Below the pieces are notes generated by a model that saw only the letters and a list, made by a program, of their open reading frames with translations, was not told where the DNA came from and made no database searches. A stretch of DNA of 14,142 nucleotides, taken from positions 1 through 14,142 of the forward strand of contig JAOADS010000038.1 of the NCBI GenBank assembly GCA_026417195.1, in the 5' to 3' direction. The translations under genes and the position numbers were made by a program. Source of the DNA: Ignavibacteria bacterium (GTDB taxonomy: Bacteria; Bacteroidota; Ignavibacteria; Tepidaquicellales; OLB5). Each line of letters begins with the position of its first letter. Positions within the stretch are counted from its first letter, which is position 1. Shown here piece by piece: positions 7,004-14,142 of this stretch.

Positions 7004-8485
7004 TCAGTTTTTCCTGAAAACTTTTATATTGATTTCCTCCCAGCTTGTCTGGTCAGCTATCATGTAATCTATGAATTCTCTTGAACATTTATATTCTTCG
7101 CCTTCTTTCCTGTATTTATACAACGGGATGCTGAGGCAGTTATTTATACCATCATAATTGTATTCTCTGACAAGTTCCACAGAAGGCATTGACTCAAGCT
7201 CTTTAAGCAATACGTTTTCCTCTACAAATGGAGAACCTTCAAGATAGTGTGACCAGACAATAATAGCCTTTTCATATGTTTCAAGATTTTTCTGGGTAAG
7301 AGGTCTGAAAGTTTTTCCTCCGGTCTGAGGCTCATCAAGTGAATTTGCAAGCTGATGGAGGTTTGATAATATTATGTAATCCGGATATCTCTCTTTTACA
7401 AATTCCCTGATCTCATCACATACCTTCTCGATCTCGAACTTGTTATGGAAAGGAGTTGCATAAGGACCCAGTATAAACATTATTAACAGAAACATCAGAG
7501 CCATTATATATCTGAGAACTGTATTTTTGATTTTTTCGTAAAGATAATCCATGCCAGCTGCTGAAACAATTCCAAGCATAGGACCTACAACAGCAACATA
7601 CCTTAGCTGTCCTATGCTGCATGTAAGTTCAAGTCCTTTCAATGCAAAAAGTGTCTGAATTAAAATTCCTGTAAAAAAGAAAAACAGAGGCAGGGCATAT
7701 GTTTTAATTTCATTTCTTAAGAAAATTACGATCAGTGCTGTTAAAAAGAAAAACACCTGAAGAATTCCGTAAATCTTAGGTGCCCTGAAAATATAATAAT
7801 ACCAGTCTATTCCGCCTTCTATTCTTGGAAGCCTTGAGTGAAGAGTCATGTCATGGAAAAACTGAAGTGGATTCATAGTAATTAAAGTTGTGTAGAAATA
7901 CCATAACAATGGACCTGTAGTTACCAAAGGCAGGACTCTGTAATTTTTTCTGAAAGCATATATAAGGAAATATATACATGCAACGTAAAAATATTCAGTT
8001 CTAAATATAAAAATCAAAGATGAAACAATCATAACCGAAACCGGCTTATTTTTCAGGAACAGATAGTAAGATAACACTATCAGAAAAGCAGCAGGTAGTT
8101 CTGCCAGTGAAGTATAAGAAATGTTGAAAAGAACGGGTTGGAAACCTGTTACAGGTATAATCCATTCAGCATTTTTCAGCTTATGAAGTTTAAGTATTTT
8201 ATAAGTGAAATAAATTGTTAATATAAAGATGAATGCTGACGTTATCTGTACGCCCTTCAACCCAAACTGAGCAGGAATTGCAAATAACAAAACTCTGCCC
8301 ATTCTGTGCCATGCTCCTGTGGATTTGTCATAACTTTCCAGATAGTGTCTGTTATAATTATAGTGGCTTGAGTCATCTATGAAATAAAAACCATCGGAAT
8401 TGTAAATCCATACTGAGAGGATAACACCCAACAGTAACCAGAAAAAACACAGAAGTATTTTATTGCTTTGTTCTTCTTTAAGCAC
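7004..8485 (-). CDS. Polytopic membrane protein, GT-C glycosyltransferase-like
   Basis: Integral membrane protein of 493 residues with about nine or ten hydrophobic segments between residues 10 and 340, and a hydrophilic C-terminal part (about 341-493) probably on the periplasmic side. The first outer loop has FIDDSSHY with paired acids Asp37-Asp38, the place where GT-C glycosyltransferases (ArnT, PMT and related lipid-phosphosugar-using enzymes) carry a catalytic acid. SLAELP (126-131) and FRTEY (161-165) also recall conserved GT-C spots. I do not recognise a named family, so donor and acceptor are unknown. The start is GTG with AGGA 4 nt before it; no nearby ATG fits better. The next gene begins 1 nt after its stop. 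Unusually, the start lies only about 11 nt beyond the terminator of the ahcY-tRNA unit, leaving almost no room for a promoter. Confidence 0.6.
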   Translation of the reverse strand: MLKEEQSNKILLCFFWLLLGVILSVWIYNSDGFYFIDDSSHYNYNRHYLESYDKSTGAWHRMGRVLLFAIPAQFGLKGVQITSAFIFILTIYFTYKILKLHKLKNAEWIIPVTGFQPVLFNISYTSLAELPAAFLIVLSYYLFLKNKPVSVMIVSSLIFIFRTEYFYVACIYFLIYAFRKNYRVLPLVTTGPLLWYFYTTLITMNPLQFFHDMTLHSRLPRIEGGIDWYYYIFRAPKIYGILQVFFFLTALIVIFLRNEIKTYALPLFFFFTGILIQTLFALKGLELTCSIGQLRYVAVVGPMLGIVSAAGMDYLYEKIKNTVLRYIMALMFLLIMFILGPYATPFHNKFEIEKVCDEIREFVKERYPDYIILSNLHQLANSLDEPQTGGKTFRPLTQKNLETYEKAIIVWSHYLEGSPFVEENVLLKELESMPSVELVREYNYDGINNCLSIPLYKYRKEGEEYKCSREFIDYMIADQTSWEEINIKVFRKN

Positions 8486-8496
8486 TTATTCCTAAC

Positions 8497-8525
8497 TAAA
8501 AAGGCAGTTTCTTTTTAAACTGCCT
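8497..8525 (-). terminator. Intrinsic terminator of the aspS-macro-ahcY-tRNA-Thr unit
   Basis: A perfect inverted repeat with 9-bp arms AGGCAGTTT/AAACTGCCT (8502-8510 and 8517-8525) and a 6-nt loop. On the minus strand it is followed immediately by a run of T (8502-8497). On the plus strand no T tract follows, so it works for leftward transcription. It begins about 20 nt after the tRNA 3' end. Confidence 0.85.
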
Positions 8526-8544
8526 GTTGCTTATTCTCATACCG

Positions 8545-8617
8545 AGCTGGCGACGGGATTCGAACCTGCGACCTGCTGATTACGAATCAGCTGCTCTACC
8601 AGCTGAGCTACGCCAGC
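8545..8617 (-). tRNA. tRNA-Thr (anticodon CGU)
   Basis: A complete 73-nt cloverleaf. The acceptor is GCTGGCG/CGCCAGC (7 bp), the D arm GCTC/GAGC with loop AGCTGGTA, the anticodon arm GCTGA/TCAGC with loop TTCGTAA giving anticodon CGU (codon ACG, threonine), a 5-nt variable loop AGGTC, and the T loop TTCGAAT. The T stem is GCAGG/CCCGT, which contains a G-U pair and an A-C mismatch at 51-63. The discriminator is U73 and CCA is not encoded (CGG follows). It starts 9 nt after the ahcY stop codon, so it is probably cut out of the same primary transcript. Confidence 0.95.
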
Positions 8618-8626
8618 AAATAGCTT

Positions 8627-9952
8627 TTAATACCTATACCATTCAGGTTTATACGGACCTTCAACATCTACTCCAATGTACTTAGCCTGTTCTTCTGTAA
8701 GTTTCTCAAGCTTAGCTCCGATTTTATCCAGATGAAGTTTTGCAACCTTTTCATCAAGATGTTTGGGCAGAACATAAACCTTGTTATCATACTTATCATG
8801 ATTCTGCCAAAGTTCTATCTGTGCGAGGACTTGGTTTGTAAATGAATTACTCATAACAAATGAAGGATGTCCCATAGCACAGCCAAGATTTACAAGCCTG
8901 CCTTCTGCCAGCACTATTACTTCCTTACCGTCTATGTTATATATGTCAACCTGAGGTTTTACGTTTATCTTAGTATGACCGTAATTACTGTTAAGCCATG
9001 CCATATCAATTTCATTGTCAAAATGCCCGATGTTGCATACGATTGCTTTGTCCTTCATTGCCCTGAAGTGCCTCTCAGTAATTATGTTGATATTTCCCGT
9101 TGCAGTAACAAGTATATCGCATACTTTAGAAGCCTCATCCATAGTTGTAACCTGAAATCCGTCCATAGCAGCCTGTAGTGCGCAGATAGGGTCAATTTCA
9201 GTTATCATTACTCTTGCACCTGCACCTCTTAAACTTTGAGCTGAACCTTTGCCTACATCACCATAGCCCGCTACAACAGCTACCTTACCGGCTATCATAA
9301 TGTCTGTAGCACGTCTGATTGCATCCACGAGTGATTCCCTGCATCCGTATTTGTTGTCAAATTTTGACTTGGTTACTGAGTCGTTAACATTTATGCAAGG
9401 CAGTGGAAGTTTCCCGTTTTTCATTCTCTCGTATAACCTGTGAACTCCTGTTGTAGTTTCCTCGGATATTCCTCTGATACCGGGAATCAGTTCAGGATAT
9501 TTATCAAGAACCATATTTGTCAGATCCCCTCCGTCATCAAGTATCATATTGAGCGGACGGTCAAATGACTCAAAGAAAAGAGTCTGCTCTATACACCAGC
9601 TGAATTCTTCCTCAGTCATACCTTTCCACGCAAATACCGGAATACCTGCTTTGGCAATTGCTGCAGCTGCGTGATCTTGAGTGGAAAATATATTACAGGA
9701 TGACCATCTGACTTCAGCACCGAGATCAACAAGTGTTTCTATCAACACTGCTGTCTGAATTGTCATATGTAGACAACCTGCTATTCTTGCTCCCTTAAGA
9801 GGTTTGGAAGATTTATATTCCTCCCTCACAGCCATAAGTCCCGGCATTTCTGCTTCAGCGAGTCTGATTTCCTTTCTTCCCCATTCCGCAAGTGATAGGT
9901 CTTTTACTCTGAATTTTTCAAGTTTTAATTCTTTTTCAAGTGTTCTTGTCAT
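8627..9952 (-). CDS. ahcY: Adenosylhomocysteinase (S-adenosylhomocysteine hydrolase)
   Basis: Cytoplasmic NAD-dependent enzyme that splits S-adenosylhomocysteine into adenosine and homocysteine, relieving product inhibition of methyltransferases and feeding the methionine cycle. At 441 residues it is close to the human enzyme (432) and lacks the roughly 40-residue insert found in many proteobacterial forms. Visible landmarks are ILDDGGDLT (137-145, catalytic Asp139), SEETTTG (163-169, Glu164), VTKSKFDN (193-200, Lys195 and Asp199), YGCRESL (202-208), the NAD-binding loop GYGDVGKG (229-236), NIGHFDNE (307-314), GHPSFVMS (361-368) and the C-terminal YKPEWYRY, which carries the conserved terminal lysine and tyrosine region. 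The start lies 11 nt after the macro-domain gene. The AGGA in that gap is only 1 nt from the ATG, too close to be a normal ribosome site. The tRNA-Thr gene follows after 9 nt. Confidence 0.98.
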   Translation of the reverse strand: MTRTLEKELKLEKFRVKDLSLAEWGRKEIRLAEAEMPGLMAVREEYKSSKPLKGARIAGCLHMTIQTAVLIETLVDLGAEVRWSSCNIFSTQDHAAAAIAKAGIPVFAWKGMTEEEFSWCIEQTLFFESFDRPLNMILDDGGDLTNMVLDKYPELIPGIRGISEETTTGVHRLYERMKNGKLPLPCINVNDSVTKSKFDNKYGCRESLVDAIRRATDIMIAGKVAVVAGYGDVGKGSAQSLRGAGARVMITEIDPICALQAAMDGFQVTTMDEASKVCDILVTATGNINIITERHFRAMKDKAIVCNIGHFDNEIDMAWLNSNYGHTKINVKPQVDIYNIDGKEVIVLAEGRLVNLGCAMGHPSFVMSNSFTNQVLAQIELWQNHDKYDNKVYVLPKHLDEKVAKLHLDKIGAKLEKLTEEQAKYIGVDVEGPYKPEWYRY

Positions 9953-9963
9953 TTCCTATGATT

Positions 9964-10518
9964 TTAATTTTTCATTATTTTTTCAAATGCTTTTACAAAA
10001 TTATTAAATGCATCTTCGTCATACAAGCATAAAATTACCTTTTCAAGCGAAGATGATTCTTTGTTTTTTTCTTTTTCTCTGAAAAAAGATATAACAGCTG
10101 ATACTATAACCTCAGAGCTTTTATCAATAGGATATCCGAATATCCCTGAGCTGATAGCCGGCAATGCTATAGATTTGAGTTTCTTTTTTTCTGCAACTTC
10201 CAGTGAAGATTTTACAGCACTTGAAAGTTTCTCAGCTTCGCCTGAATTACCGTCTTTATATCTGGGACCTACTGCGTGGATAACGTGCTTAGCTTTGAGC
10301 TTCCCGCCTGTAGTAATAACAGCACCGCCTGTAGGAACGTTTCCTATATTTCGCGACTCTTCCTGTATTATCATGCCTCCTTTTCTGACAATTAAAGCTG
10401 CCAGTCCTCCGTGATGCATTAGAAAGTTATTTGCCGGATTAACTATAGCATCAGTCTCAAGAGATGTTATATCGGCTTTTATAATTTCAATTTCAGTGTT
10501 GCCTATTTTTGATTTCAT
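9964..10518 (-). CDS. Macro-domain protein (ADP-ribose-binding or ADP-ribose hydrolase, Af1521-like)
   Basis: Single-domain macro protein of 184 residues, a family that binds ADP-ribose and, in many members, removes ADP-ribose from proteins or nucleic acids or hydrolyses O-acetyl-ADP-ribose. The domain fills the whole protein. KADIT (14-18) has Asp16, the adenine-contacting acid, and AIVNPANN (24-31) is followed by HHGGLA (35-40), the first ribose/phosphate loop. HAVGP is at 81-85, and the second phosphate loop, ISSGIFGYP, is at 122-130. HHGG in place of the GGGGVDGAI loop of MacroD-type deacetylases places it nearer the archaeal Af1521 style. The start ATG overlaps the aspS stop by 1 nt (TGATG), a classic coupling arrangement, and ahcY starts 11 nt after its stop. 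Its connection to its neighbours is unknown. Confidence 0.9.
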   Translation of the reverse strand: MKSKIGNTEIEIIKADITSLETDAIVNPANNFLMHHGGLAALIVRKGGMIIQEESRNIGNVPTGGAVITTGGKLKAKHVIHAVGPRYKDGNSGEAEKLSSAVKSSLEVAEKKKLKSIALPAISSGIFGYPIDKSSEVIVSAVISFFREKEKNKESSSLEKVILCLYDEDAFNNFVKAFEKIMKN

Positions 10519-12290
10519 CAGCTGATGATTTTTATTCCTAGTTCCCTGAGTTGTTTTTCATCAACCTCACTGGGACAGTTATCCATAAGTCCCACTGCAC
10601 TTGTTGTTTTTGGGAAAGCTATAGTTTCCCTTATGTCTTTAGTTCCGCAAAGAGTTGCAACTATTCTGTCAAATCCTAACGCAAAACCTCCGTGCGGAGG
10701 TGCTCCGTAACGAAAAGCATCTAACAGGAAACCAAATTTCTCCTTTTGTTCCTTTTCTCCGAGATTAAGTATTCTGAAAACCTTTTCCTGTATTTCTCTT
10801 TTGTGAATTCTTATTGAACCTGAGCCGAATTCACTTCCGTTGCAAACCAGATCATATGATAAAGCCCTTATACTTTCAATTTCATTTCTGTTATCTGAAT
10901 CAAGTTTATTCTGATCCTCAGAATGAGGCATAGTGAATGGGTGATGCTCTGCAACGAAACGACTTTCTTCCTCATCAAATGCGAAAAGCGGAAAATCATT
11001 TACCCATAGAAAACAGTCAGTAGAGTTATCCGTAAGATTAAACATTTCTGCCAGTTTCAGACGAAGTTCGCCAAAGGTTTTGAATATCTTGGTTTTTTCT
11101 CCTGAAAGTATGAAAACTGTATCACCTGACTTTGAACCTGATTTTGCCAGTATCTTCTTCAATGTTTCCTCTGCTATATACTTTGACAGTGGAGATGTTA
11201 CTTTATCCTGTTCATATTTGATATAAGCTAGTCCTCCGACTTTCATCTCTTTTACGAAGAGAGTAAGCTGGTCAATGAGTTTCCTGGTAACATCTTTGGA
11301 AACAAGATTTACGCAAGCCACGACGCCGCCGGAATTAACTATTTCGTCAAATACCCTGAAGCCACTTCCTTTGACCAGTGATGTAATATTTTCAATCTGC
11401 GATATTCCTTTTATTCTTAAATCCGGTTTATCACTTCCGTATTTACTTATAGCCTCGTCATAAGAAATTATTTTAAAAGGCTGGGGGAGTTCAATATTTT
11501 TAATTTCCTTCCAGACTCTGCAGATCAAGCCTTCTACTACGTTAAACACATCCTTCTCATCAACGAAACTCATTTCAAGGTCAATCTGTGTGAACTCGGG
11601 TTGTCTGTCAGCTCTCAGATCTTCATCCCTGAAACACTTACATATCTGCACATAGCGGTCAATCCCTCCTATCATGAGAATCTGTTTATATGTCTGAGGT
11701 GACTGTGGCAGAGCATAGAACTTGCCTTTATGAATTCTCGACGGGACAAGATAATCTCTTGCACCTTCAGGCGTGGATTTCATCAGGATAGGAGTTTCAA
11801 CTTCAATGAAACCTTTTTCTTCAAAATATTTATGAACTATATGATAAACTCTGTTTCTTAATATAAGGTTATCTGCGATTCTCCTGCGTCTCATATCAAG
11901 GTATCTGTATCTGAACCTTAGCTCCTCTGAAGCCTTCACATCTTCTTCTATTACAAAAGGAGGTGTTTCTGAAGAATTAAGTATCTCTATCTTTTCGGCT
12001 AAAATTTCTATTTCTCCTGTCGGCATAGATGGATTCGGAGAAGTTCTTTTCTGAACCTTACCGGATACGGAGACAACATACTCAAGCCCGAGTTCCTTTG
12101 CCAGATTATATGGACTGTCCAGCTCAGGCGTAAAGGTAACCTGAGTAACACCAAATCTGTCCCTGATATTAACAAAGATTAGTTTCCCCAGATCCCTTAT
12201 GTCTGAAACCCATCCGTTAAGAACCACAGTTTTACCGAGGTCACTTAAGCGTAATTCACCACAAGTATGAGTTCTTTTGGAAAATTGCAT
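10518..12290 (-). CDS. aspS: Aspartate--tRNA ligase, bacterial type
   Basis: Class II aminoacyl-tRNA synthetase that charges tRNA with aspartate in the cytoplasm. Its 590 residues are typical of the bacterial type. The N-terminal OB-fold anticodon-binding domain spans about 1-105. Then come the class II core from about 125, with RYRYLDMRR (127-135), FIEVETPIL (161-169), and motif 2 around CFRDEDLRADRQPEFTQ (219-235). The bacterial GAD insertion spans about 285-410, FGSGSIR is at 488-494, and motif 3 GFALGFDRIVA is at 535-545. Position 34 is Leu in RDLGKLIF; discriminating enzymes such as that of E. coli have Leu here and known non-discriminating bacterial ones have His, so strict Asp-tRNA(Asp) specificity is likely, by inference. 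The start ATG has no Shine-Dalgarno. It is first in a four-gene unit, insulated from the protease gene by a terminator. Confidence 0.98.
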   Translation of the reverse strand: MQFSKRTHTCGELRLSDLGKTVVLNGWVSDIRDLGKLIFVNIRDRFGVTQVTFTPELDSPYNLAKELGLEYVVSVSGKVQKRTSPNPSMPTGEIEILAEKIEILNSSETPPFVIEEDVKASEELRFRYRYLDMRRRRIADNLILRNRVYHIVHKYFEEKGFIEVETPILMKSTPEGARDYLVPSRIHKGKFYALPQSPQTYKQILMIGGIDRYVQICKCFRDEDLRADRQPEFTQIDLEMSFVDEKDVFNVVEGLICRVWKEIKNIELPQPFKIISYDEAISKYGSDKPDLRIKGISQIENITSLVKGSGFRVFDEIVNSGGVVACVNLVSKDVTRKLIDQLTLFVKEMKVGGLAYIKYEQDKVTSPLSKYIAEETLKKILAKSGSKSGDTVFILSGEKTKIFKTFGELRLKLAEMFNLTDNSTDCFLWVNDFPLFAFDEEESRFVAEHHPFTMPHSEDQNKLDSDNRNEIESIRALSYDLVCNGSEFGSGSIRIHKREIQEKVFRILNLGEKEQKEKFGFLLDAFRYGAPPHGGFALGFDRIVATLCGTKDIRETIAFPKTTSAVGLMDNCPSEVDEKQLRELGIKIIS

Positions 12291-12297
12291 AGAATTG

Positions 12298-12328
12298 CAA
12301 AGTTAGCTATAAATTAGCTGGCTTTCAA
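12298..12328 (-). promoter_or_regulatory. Candidate Bacteroidota-style promoter for the aspS unit
   Basis: Minus-strand TAACTTTG (12305-12298) matches the TAnnTTTG -7 element described for Bacteroidota, with a TTG 20 nt upstream (12328-12326) as a possible -33 element. The spacing fits. It sits where a promoter is required, between the protease terminator and aspS, but transcription would begin within a few bases of the ATG and give a nearly leaderless message. Whether this lineage uses that consensus is uncertain. Confidence 0.28.
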
Positions 12329-12360
12329 TGAAAAGGAATTTGTGCAGGTTCAGGAAAATC

Positions 12361-12398
12361 TTAAAATAAAAAAGCATCCGCCTCTAAGCGGATGCTTT
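12361..12398 (-). terminator. Intrinsic terminator of the secreted protease gene
   Basis: A perfect 11-bp inverted repeat AAAGCATCCGC/GCGGATGCTTT (12371-12381 and 12388-12398) with a 6-nt loop. On the minus strand it is followed by a T-rich run, TTTATTTTAA (12370-12361). It lies 22 nt past the protease stop codon. The plus strand lacks a good T tract after the stem, so it is oriented leftward and separates the protease from aspS. Confidence 0.92.
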
Positions 12399-12420
12399 AA
12401 GACATCAAAAAAAGCTAAAA

Positions 12421-14142
12421 TTATTTCAGGAGTACCATTTTCCTTGTATCAATGAATCCCTCTGTTTCCAGAACATAGAAATAAACTCCGCTTGCAAGCC
12501 CGCCACCATTAAAGCTGACCATATATGTGCCTTCTGATAGAATTTCGTTCGCCAATACAGCTATTTCTCTTCCTGAAATATCATAAACCCTGAGCTTGAT
12601 TAGCTGAGGACGTGCAACATCAAATTTTATAACTGTATTTGGATTGAAGGGATTGGGATAGTTGTTATACAGAGAAAATTTTTCCGGTACATTACCATTA
12701 ATCTGAATTATACCTATCGGTAACCTCTTTATCACAATAAGAAAAGTATTGGTCGACGGTAAAGTATCAAGTCCGTTGAATGCAAAAGCTCTCCATGTAC
12801 AAATCACTGAATCTCCGTTTGTTCCCATAGTGGCTGCTAAGCTGTCAAGCTGACTCTTTCTGAGTGAAGCAACTGAGTCCAGTCCGTTACTGTTGCTGTT
12901 GAATGAATATTCCGTAAGTGTACCTACTTTCTTGATCTTAATGTGATATTTAACAGTTGGACTTGTACTTGCCCTGTTCCAGGTGAAATTCACCGGTGAA
13001 GGATCATTTGATGAAACCGTTACCTGAGAATTATGAGGAGGTGAAACAAGAGAAAAGTTATTCATCGGAACACCTTCAACGCGAATGTAATTTACCACGG
13101 TTTTTGTGTTTGAACCAAATGAATTAGTAGTGGTTAATGAAACGGTGTAACTGCCCGTTGCAGTATAAGTAATTCCAGTAGGATTCTGAGCAGTTGAGGA
13201 TGATGGTGTGGCACCGGGAAAACTCCAGCTCCACGAAGTTGGATTATAGGCAGTAAGGTCAAAGAAATTTACTACTCCTCCTCCAAGCGGAAGGTTTGCT
13301 GTATCTGATGTGAAATTTGTCAAAGGAGCCTGACCTGTCTGATCGTTCATTCCATCAAGTGTCATTGGATTCAGGTTCAATGGATCAAGCCAGTTCTTTA
13401 GCTGATTACTCGGACTTCCACCGTAATCCCATGACACAGATAGCTTACCGAAATATTTAAGTACTCCCTGAGGATTCTCACAGTTTGACTGTGTTCCGCC
13501 GAGGTTTTGTCCGACTACTCTTTTATTCTGATCATAGAGAGGGCAGCCTGATGAACCCCCTTCAGTCATTCCGTGGTCCCAGATTACTCTCCAAAATGCG
13601 TTCGGAAGTCTGCCGCCAAAGCCGTTTGAATTCACTGCTGCATGTGTGTCAACTGCGATTTTCTTTACAGCGCCACCGGGATGGTGTATAGCAGTTGAGT
13701 TAAGGGGAACATTACCACTTCTGTCCCAGCCGTTGAAATATGCGTGATATGATGCCGGCAACGGTCCGTTGATTTCAACTAACCTGAAATCTGTTCCGTA
13801 TAATGAAGCCCTTAAGGTGGCACCTGACAGGGTCTGATTAAGGTTACCCATTGAACCCCAGCAGGTTGCATTTTCATAATTGAAGTAAAACACCATGCTG
13901 TTATGGTTATCCGGAGAACAGTGTTCCGCAGTAAGATAATAAAGTTTCCTGTCCTGAGCTGTGTTATTCATCAATGATCCTGAACATAAATAACTTCCGC
14001 TGCCTTGCATAAATGTGATTCTTGTAACAGATCTTTTCTGATTCACCCACGGTGCACCTATAGGACAATTTATGTTTATATTACATGCAAGTTCTTCTGT
14101 ATTCAAGTATCCGAATATATCCCTGTAAGCATGCACTACGTG
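12421..14142 (-). CDS. Secreted trypsin-like (lysyl endopeptidase-like) serine protease with PKD domain and T9SS sorting domain; N-terminus outside window
   Basis: Exported protease whose frame stays open through the right edge, so the signal peptide and most of the propeptide are missing. The GTG at 14136 is an internal valine codon, not a start. Counting from that codon, residues about 18-255 form a chymotrypsin-fold domain like bacterial lysyl endopeptidases. The triad is His72 in LTAEHC, Asp116 in TDFRLVEI and Ser196 in GGSSGC. Cysteines 18, 24, 51, 73, 92 and 219 fall in the order of the three disulphides of Achromobacter lysyl endopeptidase. A PKD domain follows at about 272-353, then an Ig/FN3-like segment at about 358-470. 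Last is a type A type-IX-secretion C-terminal domain (about 486-571) with NNYPNPFNPNTVIKF, DISGRE and GLASGVYFYVL. It is therefore predicted to cross the outer membrane and be anchored or released. An extra Cys198 lies two residues after the catalytic serine. Confidence 0.93.
   Translation of the reverse strand, partial: HVVHAYRDIFGYLNTEELACNININCPIGAPWVNQKRSVTRITFMQGSGSYLCSGSLMNNTAQDRKLYYLTAEHCSPDNHNSMVFYFNYENATCWGSMGNLNQTLSGATLRASLYGTDFRLVEINGPLPASYHAYFNGWDRSGNVPLNSTAIHHPGGAVKKIAVDTHAAVNSNGFGGRLPNAFWRVIWDHGMTEGGSSGCPLYDQNKRVVGQNLGGTQSNCENPQGVLKYFGKLSVSWDYGGSPSNQLKNWLDPLNLNPMTLDGMNDQTGQAPLTNFTSDTANLPLGGGVVNFFDLTAYNPTSWSWSFPGATPSSSTAQNPTGITYTATGSYTVSLTTTNSFGSNTKTVVNYIRVEGVPMNNFSLVSPPHNSQVTVSSNDPSPVNFTWNRASTSPTVKYHIKIKKVGTLTEYSFNSNSNGLDSVASLRKSQLDSLAATMGTNGDSVICTWRAFAFNGLDTLPSTNTFLIVIKRLPIGIIQINGNVPEKFSLYNNYPNPFNPNTVIKFDVARPQLIKLRVYDISGREIAVLANEILSEGTYMVSFNGGGLASGVYFYVLETEGFIDTRKMVLLK

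Noticed and set aside
9953..9963. Possible S-adenosylhomocysteine riboswitch ahead of ahcY.
   Set aside because: The gap to the upstream macro-domain gene is only 11 nt, far too short for the aptamer, and no such fold is visible.
10061..10414. 117-codon open frame antisense to the macro-domain gene.
   Set aside because: A shadow of the real coding frame; the macro motifs on the minus strand fully explain the region.
12421..14136. Treating the GTG at 14136 as the protease start codon.
   Set aside because: The frame stays open to the window edge, there is no signal peptide, and the VVHAYRD lead-in is typical of the propeptide/mature boundary. The gene is cut by the window.

Overview
The window looks like chromosomal DNA from an AT-rich, Gram-negative bacterium of the Bacteroidota/Chlorobiota side of the FCB group, most likely Ignavibacteria or a near relative. 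The main evidence is the C-terminus of the secreted protease at the right edge, which has the YPNPFNPNT-type secretion (T9SS) sorting domain common in that lineage. Most start codons also lack a clear Shine-Dalgarno sequence. The assignment is inferred from motifs, with no rRNA or marker tree behind it.

Layout. Positions 173-3032 hold a rightward block of three genes: a pentameric ligand-gated ion channel homologue, a Tat-exported FAD amine oxidase 23 nt after it, and an ArsC-like low-molecular-weight phosphatase. Everything from 3004 to the right edge is leftward. Read in the direction of transcription, it begins with a protease gene cut by the window edge, which ends in a strong intrinsic terminator (about 12361-12398). 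Next comes the unit aspS - macro-domain protein - ahcY - tRNA-Thr(CGU), with junctions of a 1-nt overlap, 11 nt and 9 nt, closed by a second intrinsic terminator (8497-8525). After that come a GT-C-like membrane protein and an AI-2E family transporter (1 nt apart), then sixA-like phosphatase and ppk1 (overlapping), and finally a small TonB-N-terminus-like membrane ORF that collides head-on with the arsC-like gene.

How the genes work together. The aspS/ahcY/tRNA unit is housekeeping: Asp-tRNA charging, removal of S-adenosylhomocysteine, and a threonine tRNA, with an ADP-ribose-binding macro domain translationally coupled to aspS. The sixA/ppk1 pair concerns phosphohistidine and polyphosphate chemistry. 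The most intriguing pair is the channel plus amine oxidase. One well-studied bacterial member of the channel family, ELIC, opens in response to primary amines, and here the channel gene sits directly upstream of an exported enzyme of the amine oxidase family. This suggests an envelope amine-sensing and amine-degrading module, but it is a hypothesis.

No mobile element, CRISPR array, rRNA or prophage is visible, and no stretch longer than 300 bases lacks a gene.
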